A stretch of DNA of 64,000 bases from Effrenium voratum (GCA_963377175.1 CAUJNA010002890.1:1372010-1436009); one strand, 5' to 3'. Counted from the stretch's first letter, positions 1-11,631 are shown. A program made the numbers and translations. Notes: generated by a model not told the origin, from the letters alone.

Positions 1-554
1 TATATATATATATGGGACGGATATACATATATATATATATATACACATACACATGTAATATGTATTGTATATACAACTATTTATTGGGGTTTCGTGGAAT
101 GGTGGAACCCTTGTTCGGTGGTTTTAGAGGGAAACCAAAAGGAATCAAGACATGTCGGGACATGTCGGAGTTCGCGCATGTTGATAAGCACCATGTTTGA
201 CACCCATATAGTGGTTCTATTCAGTGGCTTTCTGGTGGCTGTGCATCATGCCAAACTGTTTGGCGACTTATGGTTTTGTGGTTGACCAAGTTTTGTTTTT
301 TGAAATCTGGTGCTGAAGTGGACATTGTTTCCTTGGTGAACAGCCAAAAACAAAAAAAACAATAACGGGATATTGTTCCATGACACATCCGACATCCCCC
401 CTGTAAAAGTGGAATTGGGGGAGCGGGTTGACGCCTGGAGTTCCATGCTCGGTTCCATTTTCAGTTTCTGTGGGGAGACTGGGGAAATGGAATTGGAGAA
501 CCCCCCACTCCCCTCCCAGGGAGGTAGGAGGGATACCAACAATTTGAGGTGCAA

Positions 555-706
555 TTTTTCAGAGCCACACACCTTGTTCGCGACTGCGGCCGGTTTGCCC
601 ACGCCAGAACAAACGCCGAGGTGATAGAAACCTTTGGTAGAGCCACACACCTTCGACGCTCATGCGACCGGTTTGCCAACGCCCAGGTGACAGAAACCTG
701 TGGTAT
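555..706 (+). repeat. Two-copy direct repeat, about 70 bp
   Basis: AGAGCCACACACCTT ... CGGTTTGCC ... AGAAACCT is present twice (about 560-634 and 638-702). Confidence 0.6.
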
Positions 707-842
707 GTGGATGACTGGGGCGAGCGCATGAAGGACGCCTTCTTTCTGACCTACGAGCACCCCAGGGGCCTTTCTCTGGCGGATGACTTCGAGGTGCTGG
801 TGGCCGCTTTGGAACTGGCCGCCTACTTTCGCAGGAGAAAGG
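690..842 (+). CDS. Candidate host exon
   Basis: Open frame with coding-like GC3 codons reading NLWYVDDWGERMKDAFFLTY, then EHPRGLSLADDFEVLVAALE. A donor GTTGAG follows at 843. The 5' limit is uncertain because the preceding bases belong to a 70-bp direct duplication. Family not recognised. Confidence 0.5.
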
Positions 843-1531
843 GTTGAGACGAAATGTCAGGCCCCCATTTAGGGGTTCCGCCCATTTATTGTAGGAGGGT
901 AGGGTGTAAAGACGACTGAAAAGCTGTCCTCACGACTTCTGTGGCAATACCTCGACAAGATTCCTTTCCTATACCTCGACAAGAATGAAGGTCTAGGGTA
1001 GTGCCCAAAGGCATGTTGGAGGCATGACAATGATATACCACTTAGGAAAGGGGTATGTGCGACGTAACTTACTGCCTCGTCCATACCTCCAACACCCCTG
1101 GAAATGCATTTGAAGTGGTTTAGAGGTAGTGGAAACAATCTTGCATTTGGCTTACCTGAGTGGACATGAACCATGTGCACATGTTAGATTGAGCTGATCC
1201 AAGAGTTAGCGTATTCAGAAAGTTATGCCTAGAGGGTTCGATTTTGATGCCTGCTCTAAACACTTCCTGCACAGAATCTTGCTTTTCTGGATTGGCCACA
1301 TAAATTCAATACTCACTGCAACAATGCCATGCACAAGCGGGGACTGATTAAGCTCCGGGAGGCTTTAATTTATGGGTGTCTTGTTTTGATCGCACCCTGT
1401 GGGGTTGGTTTCAGGAACCAAAACAACAGCCCCTTTTGAAGGCGGTCCCCCGCGCTTTGAGACAGGGGAACCCTAACCGAATTGGTTTCCCTTTGAACCC
1501 TCAAAGAAAGTTACACCCATTTGGAGCCAAG

Positions 1532-1612
1532 AGGAGAGTGGTGCTGCCAGATCGCATGAACTGCGCCAACAACCCGGCATTCCACATCTACAAGCTCAAC
1601 GAAGCTATGGCG
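1532..1612 (+). CDS. Candidate host exon (27 codons)
   Basis: Between an AG acceptor (CCAAG) and GTCAGT donor, an exactly in-frame 81-base island reads VVLPDRMNCANNPAFHIYKL plus a few residues. Coding-like codon use; no family recognised. It could belong with the islands at 690 and 1942. Confidence 0.55.
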
Positions 1613-1941
1613 GTCAGTTGATTTTTTGTTGGAACCCCCTTTCTAAGCCGTTCAATTGATTGGGTTTGTCATGGTGTTAGGGTATCCTTTTTCTGGTGAT
1701 TTTAAAAGACACCAAAAGGAAAACAGCCATTGTGCGCCCTTAAACCAGACACACCCAATTGGTGATGTTGGGTTTCCCTTTCTAAGATCCCGTCATTCCC
1801 GAAACTGGTTGTGGTTTGTTTGTTTCCGAATGTAACCCACTAAAGTTTAAGCTTTTAGCAGGGGATCTGAGGACAGCCCAGAATTGGCTTTGGTTTCCTT
1901 CAGAGTTCATGGCCGAAAACTGTCGATTTGTCGAGCCAAAG

Positions 1942-2096
1942 GAAACGATGGCGGATGAGCCGGGCTGCACCTACGACTACTTTGCCCATGCCAACGGCCT
2001 CTATGAAGTTTACTCCAGGGTAAAGCCGCCAGGCAGCACTAGCCGAGTCCAGGTGCAGGATGTGGGGCTCCTGAAAATAGTGGCTTCCTACGTCAG
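1942..2096 (+). CDS. Candidate host exon
   Basis: Acceptor AAAG, donor CAG|GTTAAT. Reads MADEPGCTYDYFAHANGLYE then VYSRVKPPGSTSRVQVQDVG. An internal GTAAAG at 2020 could be an alternative donor ending the exon after YSR. Not recognised. Confidence 0.55.
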
Positions 2097-2694
2097 GTTA
2101 ATGTTCTTTTGGTTTTTGCTCCTTTAAGCAACAACCAACATTTGGTACTTTGCGCCAGTTTGTTCCCCCGAAGTACATCCTTATGCACTCGGACCCTGAG
2201 AGGATTTGTTCTTCCAGAGTGGATTGAGAAAGCTGCATTGACTTCCGATTGCCTCTCTGTCCGTTGTGTTTCACTGCACTATCATTGGTTCTTCGGGGCA
2301 GGAGAGCCTTTGGACAACTTGTGGCTCCTGACTTGGTTGCCCTTTGCCCTTCTCTAGGGCAGATCATGGGGCCCTTCTCCGCAAAACACCATTGGTAGAG
2401 TCTCCTTTTGGGCCTTGGACCCGCCAAAACGGGGTTTTTCCATTAGTTTGCAAATGTTAGACCTCCTTTATTTGATAGTCCTCTCTGTTGTAGATTAATT
2501 TTCTCTATTTCAGGATCTTGTGACTGTTTTAGGGGTCCTCTATTATGGAAAGTTTTTGGGCCGGAAAAATGCCGGAAGCAACGCTGGGAAAAATGCAGGC
2601 AAACAAACTTGGCAAACAAGTGGGGCAAAGCAAACAATTCCTGGCAAACATTGGGAAATCCTTTTCTTGTGCTCCCCTACAAAAAAAGGTGCGG

Positions 2695-3080
2695 GCAAAC
2701 AGTCACACAAAGGGGGGTGCCCAGAAGAGACCCAGATCCTCTTTAATGAAACAAACTGTTTTGGGGCCCTCTTTAGTGTCCAGCTCGTTTCGGGGTTGCT
2801 GAAAATTGAAAACCAAAGCCTCAGCCTTTTACTTTCAAAGGAGGGGGCTCATCCTAAGCTCTCCCCAGCTCAAAGGTTAAAGGCCTAAGATCTAGGAAAT
2901 CCATTTTTCAAGTCATGTCCAAACCATCAAATTTAAGAGAACTTCTTTACACAACAGTGAGGGCACTCAGTCACGCAAAGGGGGGGTGCCCACAAGAGCC
3001 CCTGATCCTCTAGTCTGACTGTTTTGGGGTCCTCTTTATATAGTGTCCAACTGGTTTCTGGGGTTGCTGAAAAAAAAACG
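2695..3080 (+). repeat. Direct duplication, about 115 bp, spaced
   Basis: CACACAAAGGGGGGTGCCCA ... GGGGTTGCTGAAAA at 2697-2815 recurs as CACGCAAAGGGGGGGTGCCC at 2963-3080. Confidence 0.62.
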
Positions 3081-3084
3081 GTCC

Positions 3085-3307
3085 TTGGCAATACTAAAGT
3101 AGAATTGGCAATACTAAAGTAAGCACTGGGAATCTGAGAGTCAGCCTTGCAATATTAAAATAGAATTGGCAATACTAAAGTAAGTACTGGGAATCTGAGA
3201 GGGGACCTTGACAATACTAAAGTAGAATTGGCAATATTTTAAAGTAAGTACTGGGAATCTGAGAGGGCACTTGACAATACTAAAGTAGAATTGGAAATAC
3301 TAAAGTG
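3085..3307 (+). repeat. Tandem repeat, about 55-bp unit
   Basis: About four units of TTGGCAATACTAAAGTA ... GTACTGGGAATCTGAGAG, with sub-repeats of GGCAATACTAAAGTAGAATT. Confidence 0.72.
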
Positions 3308-3822
3308 TGTACTGTCCCTCCCGACCTTTCAGGATTTCCACAACAGGGTCCAGCTGACTGGTTCCACTGTTCAGGAGGGGGGGGCGTGTGTAAAGAGGGT
3401 CCAAAACTGGCTTTTGGATGCGGAATGCCTCTCAGGAGTCCAGGAGTTCACGGAATGACCCTGACTGATGCATATGTCTTTTTGCAGATGGCATGTAAGG
3501 AACATTTTTTTGAAGCCGCAAGCAAATGTGTGCCTTCCCCAAGTTTTCTTCTCAAAAGCGGAGCCCTGGTGGGAAACCTTTTCAAACTTGCCTTTAAGAC
3601 CTGATATCCTTTGTGGGTCTCACACTATGTTTGAGTCTTCAGGGCAACCAAACCCAAAAGATTCCTTGGTACCTCATAGGGTTCGGTTTTGGGTGTGGTT
3701 CAGGGGAATATGTCTCAAATCCACAAATTTGAGGTACTTGGAGGTACCAAGGGACCCTCAAACCAATGGCGCAGACGAAAACCCACTCCATGCAGCCAAA
3801 CGACAACGTTGTTCGGTCCGAG

Positions 3823-3917
3823 GCCTTATGCGATCGAGGCCGGGGTGGCCCGGGACGCCCGATTCGCCAAGTTGGCTTCGGCCAGTCTGCCGACGATGCA
3901 GGAGAGCTGGCGCTGGG
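3823..3917 (+). CDS. Candidate host exon
   Basis: Reads PYAIEAGVARDARFAKLASA then SLPTMQESWRW, ending at a strong donor (TGGG|GTAAGC). High GC3. Acceptor choice (GAG at 3822) is tentative. Confidence 0.55.
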
Positions 3918-4620
3918 GTAAGCAACCGATGTGTCATGGACCCTTAGGGGGGGTTGTGCCGGAAGAGGCGGGGGGAGGGGCTCGGGTAGCCCCCCGCTCC
4001 CTATAGTGCACGCGAGCTTTCCAAGAGTCAGAACGATACAACTAAATGTGATTTCCGGAATCAGAACATGTGCGCAGGTCTGGACCAAGACGTGGGGTGT
4101 GTGTGTTTTTTGTTGGGTGCCCGTTTTGGTCGTTGCAAAGGCCAACTCAGGGATACATGTGAGAGTCGTCCGAAAGGTCGTTGTATTCAGCTATGAAGGG
4201 GAAGACCTTTTGGTCTTAGCGTTGACCTTCGCGAAAGTTCCGCGAAGGGGGTCGCGAAAGTTAATGTTTTTTTCCGCGAAAGTTTTGTGTGGCTTGCAAA
4301 CAGGAAGCTGGAGTGATGAACCATGTGTATTTACCGGCAGTGCCGCAGAATGCCCGCAGACTAAAGTTGGTCGTAGAATGCGTAGTCTGAGGGTCGCCGC
4401 AAGAATACGCCGCTGCAACAGCAACCCGCAGCCAGCAGAAACCAGCTTCTGGGAGGTTTGAAACTGTCGGGGCAAGCTGAGCGCAACTTCCAGCCGGATT
4501 TTCGCGAATGTTTGGCGTAAGATCCGCGAAAGTTTCGCGAAAGTCGACGGACCTCCCCGCCAGTTTCCGGACATGAGGCCAACGGGTCTTCTCATGCGCA
4601 GCTTGCGGCTTGTGAGCTAG

Positions 4621-4890
4621 AGCTGCGGAAGCACGCTTCGCGTGCTACTTTGGAACTGAAAGGTCGCGACTTTCGAGCTGGGGCTGCGGAAGTTCACTTT
4701 GTGTACTACTTTCGTATTGAAAAGTTCTGACTTTCAAGGTTGAGGAAGTTTAGTCGTGTACTACTTTCGTATTCAAGCCGGGCTGCGGAAGTTTACTTTT
4801 AGTACTACTTTCGCACTGAAGAGCTGCGACTTTCGAGCTGGGGCTGCGAAAGTGTACTTCGTGTACTACTTTTGTGATGAATGTTCTGAA
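4621..4890 (+). repeat. 65-bp satellite array, orientation 1
   Basis: About four units of GCTGCGGAAG...TACTACTTTCG...TGCGACTTTCGAGCTGGGG. The flanks at 4210-4290 and 4500-4550 carry GCGAAAGTTCCGCGAAGGG-type repeats. Confidence 0.65.
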
Positions 4891-5386
4891 AACAGCCCCC
4901 CGAAAGTTCCGCGATGGGGTCCGCGAAAGTTTATTTTTTTCTCGCGAAGATGGCGGTTTCCGGAACAAGGAATTTCAGACAACCGTCATGTGTATATATA
5001 TATATATGTATTTGTTTGGGGGATACCTGTTATAAGACACACCCTTGTTTTGGTAGGATGATGTGTCAAAGGGACATTTAAGGAACCCTATGTGAGCTCT
5101 TGGTACTTCTGGAAACGAACACCAACAGGAAGATAGTTGGTCTTCCTTTTTGTCGTAGGGGGACCACCCTATTTTGTCACATTACCATGTGACCAGCCGG
5201 AAAGTGATTCTACTACCTGATTTCATGGGGGTTTGCAGCCAGCTTGGCACATGCCTTCATATCCGTTTTCGTATCCTAGTCGGATCGGGGCTGAGCCTGG
5301 ACCCCCGAGTTGCTTTGGGAATCCAAAGTCTATCCTTCGGACCCTTAGAACCAGAAGCCAATGCGTGTGGCACACCATTGTCACTA

Positions 5387-5434
5387 CAAACAAACAAACA
5401 AACAAACAAACAAACAAAGAAACAAACAAACACA
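5387..5434 (+). repeat. (AAAC)n microsatellite
   Basis: About twelve AAAC units with one interruption. Confidence 0.9.
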
Positions 5435-5750
5435 AACGCAGGACCCAACCCTAAACCCACCCCAAATGAACCCTTAGCAAGCCCCCGATATCCACCCTGA
5501 ACTAGCCCTAAGCCAACCTTAAAGCCACTCTGGTAGAAACTGCTGTTCAATACCGCATGTTCAACCCAGATAGTAATTCGACGCATCAAGTTTTGCACAG
5601 AGTAGGCCCATGGGGGTGTCCGTGTAGCCAAAGGGACTTCACCACTAGTCAGTTGGCCAGCGGCGCTTTTCTCCCCCTTTTATATAGGCACGCGTTGGCT
5701 CCTTTGGGCACCTTGAGCACTTCTAGGCACCTTGGGGAACTTTTGCGCAG

Positions 5751-5921
5751 TGCCTCAACTGGGGTCCCCAACCACCGGCGGGAAGCCGACAAAGAAGGGC
5801 GCCTCGCCCTGCTGAGATGTTCAATCAAAATAGTAAGGAGACAACCAACCGTGCTCGGTCATAACTACAACCTACCTGCCGTCGCCGTCGGCAGGGAACA
5901 TGGGGCACAATCAACACCCGG
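5751..5921 (+). CDS. Candidate host exon
   Basis: Acceptor TTTTGCGCAG, donor CCCGG|GTAGGT. Reads ASTGVPNHRREADKEGRLAL then LRCSIKIVRRQPTVLGHNYN. Codon use is less biased than in other islands, so support rests on the open frame and both splice sites. Confidence 0.42.
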
Positions 5922-6110
5922 GTAGGTGAATGTTCAGGGGCAGTCTTAGCTGGACATAGTTGCGATTCCTTGCAGGATTCGGTTTTTGGGTTTTTGACTA
6001 TTTGGATTTTTGCATTTGACTATATAGGTTTTTTGGGTTTTTGTTTTTTGGATTTCTTGCAGGACATAGTTACTCATTTGTGTATCGATGGGTTTTGATG
6101 ATGACTCCAG

Positions 6111-6264
6111 TGGGGCACGGCGCACCCCTTGGAGGAGCTGCAAGGCGGCGTTTTGCGGGAGCAGCTGCTGAGCCTGCAGGGCAACGCGTCGGCGGTTGCC
6201 TTCGGCCCTGCCAAGGCGGGAGAAAAAAACCGCGGAAGGGGCAACCGGGGGAGCTCAGATCCGG
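6111..6264 (+). CDS. Candidate host exon
   Basis: Acceptor GATGACTCCAG, donor CCGG|GTGGGT. The GC3-rich frame reads HPLEELQGGVLREQLLSLQG then NASAVAFGPAKAGEKNRGRG, helical then basic. The longer overlapping frame is rejected on codon use. Confidence 0.58.
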
Positions 6265-6786
6265 GTGGGTCTTGTTTCTCACTCCAAGTTTCTGGGTTTT
6301 AGTCACTTTTTGGGTCTGGTTGCCACAAAATGGCAACCAACAGGTTAGTTTGGTTACTTTGTTACGTTTGACCAATCCACTCGATCGGAAGTGAGGGTTT
6401 GAGTTGGTCCCCTCGTTTGTCGTTTAGGGAAACCACAAACCAAAATTCTTGGGGGGTCCCCTAAAACAAACACACCCATTTGGGGGTGGGGGCGTTCTGA
6501 CCAAGAAAACCTTGCCGCTATACACGAAATATATGCCACATGTTTCCCTGGGGGGGAGCAGGGTCTTGTTTTGTCTACTTGGGCGGGGGATGTTTGAATT
6601 TTGCGAATAGCAGAACAGATTGGAAGCCCTGCATCTTACCGCAATGCATCAAGGCTTTGTTGTTGGATGGTTGGTTCACTTGCATATTCAGCGCATTGAG
6701 CCCCTCAGAGATAGAGCCGAGCACTGGGTTATTACCCAGGTGGCCTTTCCACTTACTTTGGCGAATCGAACATCCACAGAACATTG

Positions 6787-6882
6787 CCTGGAGTCGCCTT
6801 CTGACCCTTGAAAAATGGTTGGTCATTACCCAAAATGTTGGGGTCATTGACCCATTTTTAAAGGGTCATGGAGACTCCAGGT
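6787..6882. repeat. Family 1 palindromic element
   Basis: Inverted arms CCTGGAGTC...GACTCCAGG around AAAATGGTTGGTCATTACCC. Arms differ in type: TTCTGACCC on the left, GGGTCATGG on the right. Confidence 0.8.
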
Positions 6883-7219
6883 GGTAAAGGGAAACCCGAA
6901 GCAAGCCCATTTGGGGGGATCCGATTTTCATTTTCAGATCCGAGTTTCTCCGTCGGGCGAATCCCAAACGGAGACCAACAGGGGATCATGTTGATTGTAG
7001 TCAAAAAGTAGAACCCTGCGTTGAATCTGCAGACTACTTAGTGGTTAGTCAGTCTGGTTATAACCCACTATGGTTACACACCTGGATCACAACCACGCTT
7101 ACTATCTCGACTGCTATTGGCTTGGATCTTTTTAGACTTTTGACTTTAACATTTTGCAGGGTCAACAGCAACCAATCCACTCACCTTTGGTACCCTGCCC
7201 CTTGTTGACTCTCGGGTAG

Positions 7220-7360
7220 CTCGGAGGTGCTGCGGATCTCCGAGGATGTCCGGCTGTTGCGGGACGGCCTGCGCAGCGGCCACTTCGGGCTGCGGATGAA
7301 CGCGGAGAAGGTCTTCAGCTGCGCCTATCAGGCGGGCGTCGGGCCGGCGAACATGGGCGG
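7220..7360 (+). CDS. Candidate host exon
   Basis: Reads SEVLRISEDVRLLRDGLRSG, then HFGLRMNAEKVFSCAYQAGV, with almost every third base G or C. Acceptor GGGTAG; donor GTCTCC at 7361 is weak. Not recognised. Confidence 0.6.
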
Positions 7361-7762
7361 GTCTCCTGCAAAACTCGTTTCTTTGAGTTGTTTTTATCAT
7401 ATGGGAACCCGTGTCTCATGAGTTCTGGCGTTTTTTTTTGGACAGACTGTTCTTTGTGCAAAAGACTGCATGACAAAAGGTGTATGTCTTTTTTTGAGGG
7501 TACCCTTTTTGGGTATTTTTGAAGGGAGACCAAAGGACCAATTTTTGAGGGCCTAAAAAGCTACATGCCTTAACAAATCAGAGGGCTTCTTGGTGCCCGT
7601 AACCTGAGGTTCAAAGCACCAGTAAAACAATGGAGTTCATCTTTCACTATCAGTGGTTGCCCTACAGGATTGTCATTATCCAAATTGGGCGCCCTTGGGC
7701 TGCTTTTTTTTTCATGGGAATCGGCTGAACCCTGGAGTTATAGTAAAGCGTGCCATCAGCAG

Positions 7763-7872
7763 GAGCCTCTGATCGGCGCCATGGCGTGCTTGGACGAGCC
7801 CTACGTGGAGGAGTTCGGTGCAGATGCCATGTGCGACGCGGACAGCTTCGTCACAGGCGGAGCTTTCGTCGC
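7763..7872 (+). CDS. Candidate host exon
   Basis: Acceptor CATCAGCAG, donor CGC|GTGAGG. Reads EPLIGAMACLDEPYVEEFGA then DAMCDADSFVTGGAFV, acidic. The TGA just after is inside the donor, so it need not be a terminal exon. Confidence 0.6.
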
Positions 7873-8318
7873 GTGAGGCGTGAGGAGTCGCGAGGCGGTT
7901 CCTTGAAGGAATTGGTCAACGTTTCGGACCCTCTTGTATGTTTGCCCTGAACTAAAATGGGTATGGGTCAAAATTTAACCACCAGGGGACTGCAGGTTTA
8001 CATCCTTGTTTCCTGTTACCAGGGAGCCATTTTGGGTACCAGGTTTTTGACCCACTCCCAAATAATCAACAACGATATATAAAGTGTAGGTTTAGGGTTG
8101 ACCGTTGACCAAGTGTTCGCGTCCAACAACGTCCCAGATGCTGTGGTTCGCGACGCAGAATCGTTTGGAATATCATGGTTAGTTGCTCACTGCTGAACAG
8201 CGAACCAGCCACATGCAACAACGAACTATTGGTGACTTGGGGTAAAGTAGCAGAGGTTCCAATCTGCTTTTGGGGTTGCTCAAAGACCCGAGGGTAGCAA
8301 ACTGGGTGCCTGCTTGGG

Positions 8319-8442
8319 TGTTTGGCCAAGTAAGTTGTTAGCCACCTACGCTATAGCCCGTGTGTAAGCCCCTGTGAGTGGAGTTCACCTTGCTATTAGT
8401 GGGTTATAAGGTGTAGTCCACTTACTAACTTGTCCGAGCACC
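8319..8442. repeat. Family 4 palindromic element
   Basis: TTTGGCCAAGTAAGTTGTTAGC ends (shown as 20: TTTGGCCAAGTAAGTTGTTA) pair with TAACTTGTCCGA; inner AAGCCCCTGTGAGTGGAG. Confidence 0.65.
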
Positions 8443-9322
8443 ACAGTGGGTGTGGCTCAAGATTAAAGAGCTTGGTTTACTCAGGTTTTAGTTTTTGGTT
8501 CCATTTGCCATGGTGCCACTTTGGCACATTTTTTTGAGCCACAGACAAGTGGAAAAAGGGAGCAGGACGCCAAACCCCATTTCCACGCCTGCTAGGTTTG
8601 CTAGGTCACCTTTTGCCTGGATTGGAGCAACCCTCTTAATGGTGGCATCTCCCTAGGGGAGTTTGTGCCCACATGGATGTTCTGCCAAGTTAGTTGGTGG
8701 TTATCCAACTATATATATATAACTTAGGCTTGGCTTGGCTGGGAAGCCCTTCATCCCCAGCCCCTGAAAGATGGAATTGGGGGGACCCCCGTCTGGTAGG
8801 GGGGCGGCAAGCCCTTCATCAGGAAGAGGTGCCCTGTCGCTTTTCCAAGGTCGTCTTTTCTCAAAAAATCGCACCCCTCAAAGATGGGTGGGTGGGACCT
8901 TTTGGCTCCCTCCAAAACCACAAAGCAAGTGGTACCCTCAAAAAAATGACACACTCATTTGATCTTGGGTAGCTGAAGGTTGGTAAAGAGAGTCCCATCC
9001 ACAAATAGCTGCGGAGATGCGCCCTTTAAATTGGGTAGACCATTTTAGTACTCATTTGCTTCCCTTTCAACCACGCTGTTTGGTCAGGAGGGACTTTTTC
9101 GACCTACCCCGAAGGTACTCAGTTCCCGGATCCTTTGAAGAGCCTCTTGTTGGAAGGGTGCACTCAGAACCTTTTAAGCACCCGTTCTAGGAAGGTTCGC
9201 TCCCCATGTCATTTGTTTACATTAACAAATAAATAACGCTATCCTGGAGCTGTACAGACCTTTCCCTCCCCGTGTCATTTGTGCATATGTATTAAAAAAC
9301 GCTTTCTATCCTGCGGGCTGTT

Positions 9323-9511
9323 TTAGTGGTACTCGCCGGCTTCCTGCTTGAGAGGCTGCGGGCCGGTGGGCATTTGCTGCTGCTGGCCCTTCTGGGGCTG
9401 GGGCGAGAAGCTGCAGTACTTCACGGGGGTCCCCTGGGACCTGCCCTGCCACGCGGCAAACACAACGGCGACTGACTCGATGGTCGTTCCCACGAACAAG
9501 GTTAACTCCAC
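9323..9511 (-). CDS. Candidate terminal host exon (minus strand)
   Basis: Reads LFVGTTIESVAVVFAAWQGR, then SQGTPVKYCSFSPQPQKGQQ and ends EAGEYH-stop. A hydrophobic stretch followed by a polar Q/P-rich tail looks like the C-terminus of a membrane protein. The acceptor (CCCTAAG) and first codons lie in a sequence shared with repeat family 4 (CCTAAGTGGAGTTAAC), so the repeat may provide the splice site. Confidence 0.58.
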   Translation of the reverse strand: MELTLFVGTTIESVAVVFAAWQGRSQGTPVKYCSFSPQPQKGQQQQMPTGPQPLKQEAGEYH

Positions 9512-9790
9512 TTAGGGGAACTTATACACGGGGTATTGCCTATGTTGCCAACCGCTTACTAACTTGGTCGAACACTCAAGCAGTTTGCTAGGGAGTTTCG
9601 GGGGTCAACATGGGTCTGCCAACTTTATTGCGAGCTCACCGTTTCGGGGGTAAAACGAGGTCACCATGGCAAAGACCCTTTACTAGGCTATCCCTTATTT
9701 CATATGTGTTTGAAATCACCTCTCCGCCCGGCCAATTCTGATGCATCCATACAAAACGCAAGAGGCCCATGTTATTCTGCGGATGTACTT

Positions 9791-9926
9791 GGGTGTTCGA
9801 TGCGCCAAGTTCGTAAGGTAACCTAGGTTATAACCCGCTTATAAGTCCCCCTAAGTAGAGTTGACCTTGTTATTGGTGGGTTTTACCACACGTGGCAAAC
9901 CGCTTTCTAACATGGCCGAACACTCA
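9791..9926. repeat. Family 4 palindromic element
   Basis: GGGTGTTCGATGCGCCAAG pairs with CATGGCCGAACACTC; inner TAAGTCCCCCTAAGTAGAG. Confidence 0.65.
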
Positions 9927-10341
9927 GATACGCCATGAAAGTTAAAGGGGTGTCCCCCAATCAGAAATCAGAGTTGTTGGTTTCAGTTTCGGTTTTCTGT
10001 TTTCGCAAGGCTGCCCTTTCAAGTTGGTTTGAAGGGAGACCAAAGTAAACACCACCATGGGATCCCGCTACTGTAACACACCAATTTGAAAACTGGGTTT
10101 CAGATTGCCATGGTCTGTGTATTGACAAAGTTGTAGGGATAAGAATCCCACTCTGATATCACAGATTTAGGGCTGTTTTCCGCGATCGCCGTTGCAAAGG
10201 GAATCCTTGTCTGGATTCCCCCTGAAGCCCTTGTTCCCTTTCGTGGGAGTGTCGCTTCTTATTTTTTGAACCAAACAACATAATTTACATGACTTGGGAC
10301 TGCCTGGTACCTCCGGCGGCGGAATAATGTATGTACGCATG

Positions 10342-10342
<1 letters not shown>

Positions 10343-10407
<65 letters not shown>

Positions 10408-10418
10408 CACACACACAT
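10343..10418 (+). repeat. (CA)n microsatellite
   Basis: About 37 CA units with one GCAC interruption near 10400. Confidence 0.95.
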
Positions 10419-10671
10419 ACGTTTGCATTCATAGATATTCGAATGTGGCCGATGCGCACATATATGTATATACTATAGATAGAATTGTGTGTGTCTTTGG
10501 TAGTGAATCCCCTTTTCCCTTTTGGCTGGTTTTAAACACCAGGAGGAAAACAGCAACTGTTGGGTTCCCTAGCCTGAGGACAATCCCAATATATATATAT
10601 ATATATGATATCCCTAGTTTGAGGACAAAGAAAGAAGGAAAGTCAGTTCATGGGGGGGGGGGCTGACCATA

Positions 10672-11012
10672 CATATATATATATATATGTGTACTTACAT
10701 TTCTCCAAGAACTGTCGACCTTTTTGCAGCGCGGCTTCCAACTTAGGGGTTCTTGGGGTTCCCTTTGTTTTCCACTAACCAGGCCAAACACATTTTTTTT
10801 GCAGGGGTTCTAATTCCAGCCTAGTTAAAGCTGGGTCAATGACTATATTAATATATATATATATATGTACTTACTCTTCCTCGACCTTTTTGCAGTGCAG
10901 CTTTCAACTTAGGGGTTCTTGGGGTTCCCGTTGTTTTTCACTAACCAGGCAAACACACATAGTTTTGTTGTTGGGGTTCTAATTCCAGCCTAGTTAAAAC
11001 TGGGTCAATGAC
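10672..11012 (+). repeat. Tandem duplication, about 165 bp
   Basis: Unit 1 (10672-10843) and unit 2 (10851-11012) both run from an AT microsatellite through CCTTTTTGCAG, CTTAGGGGTTCTTGGGGTTC and TTCTAATTCCAGCCTAG to GGGTCAATGAC. Confidence 0.72.
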
Positions 11013-11028
11013 CCAACCGGACGCCCAG

Positions 11029-11171
11029 GCAACTGCGGGCTGTCTCTTTGCGAGAACTTCCAGCGCTCCGAGGAGAGCTGCTGCCGCCACGCGGGCAGCA
11101 CCGCGCTGTTTCCGGTCACGGACCCGGGGGTCTTCTACTGCAAGGGCAACGGGAGTGGCTCGGCGCAGAAG
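11029..11171 (+). CDS. Candidate host exon with possible GC donor
   Basis: Acceptor GACGCCCAG. Reads NCGLSLCENFQRSEESCCRH then AGSTALFPVTDPGVFYCKGN, Cys-rich with strong GC3. The frame ends AAG|GCGTTT, so the donor would be GC, a type known in dinoflagellates. Confidence 0.58.
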
Positions 11172-11301
11172 GCGTTTTTCTTTTCTTTGCTGGATTTTGC
11201 CAAGGGATGTTAGAACTTTAACTTTTTGCCAGCTAATGGGTGTTCCAGTAGACCACTAAAAGTCAATCTTTTAGTAGGGGAGCCGAAAGCAACGGAGTTT
11301 T

Positions 11302-11424
11302 CTTGGTGGTTCCTAGAAGCCGTACCGTTAGGCTTCTAGGGGTTTAGGGTTTGGTGGGGGGGGTGGGGTTCCATTTAACCCTCTAGAGGTTAAACTTTTA
11401 GCAGGAATTTTGAGGACAGCCCAG
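11302..11424. repeat. Family 5 element (diverged)
   Basis: Ends TTAAACTTTTAGCAGG...GAGGACAGCCCAG, the right half of family 5; preceded at 11189-11292 by the related 5b form (TTTTGCCAAGGGATGTTAGA). Confidence 0.58.
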
Positions 11425-11544
11425 TTTTGGTTCACCTTTATAAGAACCCATAAAAGGTGCCCTCGAAAAAGAACGTGCACATCCAAATGTCGGAGAGAGC
11501 TTTGGGCAAGGCGTGTGATCAACCCAATGGAGACTCCGTTGACA

Positions 11545-11631
11545 AGATGACTGGGAGGGTTCCCCTACTGAAATAGATTACAGAAACAAGTTGGCACCCT
11601 TATTCCAACCTCTCTACTGGAGGACCTAGTA
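11545..11631. repeat. Family 2 element, left end missing
   Basis: Matches the inner and right part of family 2 (GGGAGGGTTCCCCTACTGAA ... CTACTGGAGGACCTAG). Confidence 0.6.

Larger units (their letters stand above)
1..9322. other. Host intron/intergenic DNA, unassigned parts
   Basis: Besides the entries listed, I see nothing codable in 1-554, 843-1531, 2097-2694, 3308-3822, 3918-4620, 4891-5386, 5435-5750, 6265-6786, 6883-7219, 7361-7762, 7873-8318 and 8443-9322. A TA microsatellite opens the window. 5960-6055 is a short TTTTGGGTTTTTG run. 7958-8055 is a piece of the family with ATGGGTCAA...CCACCAGG. Confidence 0.5.

Noticed and set aside
10167..10459. Open frames with long CVCV repeats
   Set aside because: Translation of a (CA)n microsatellite.
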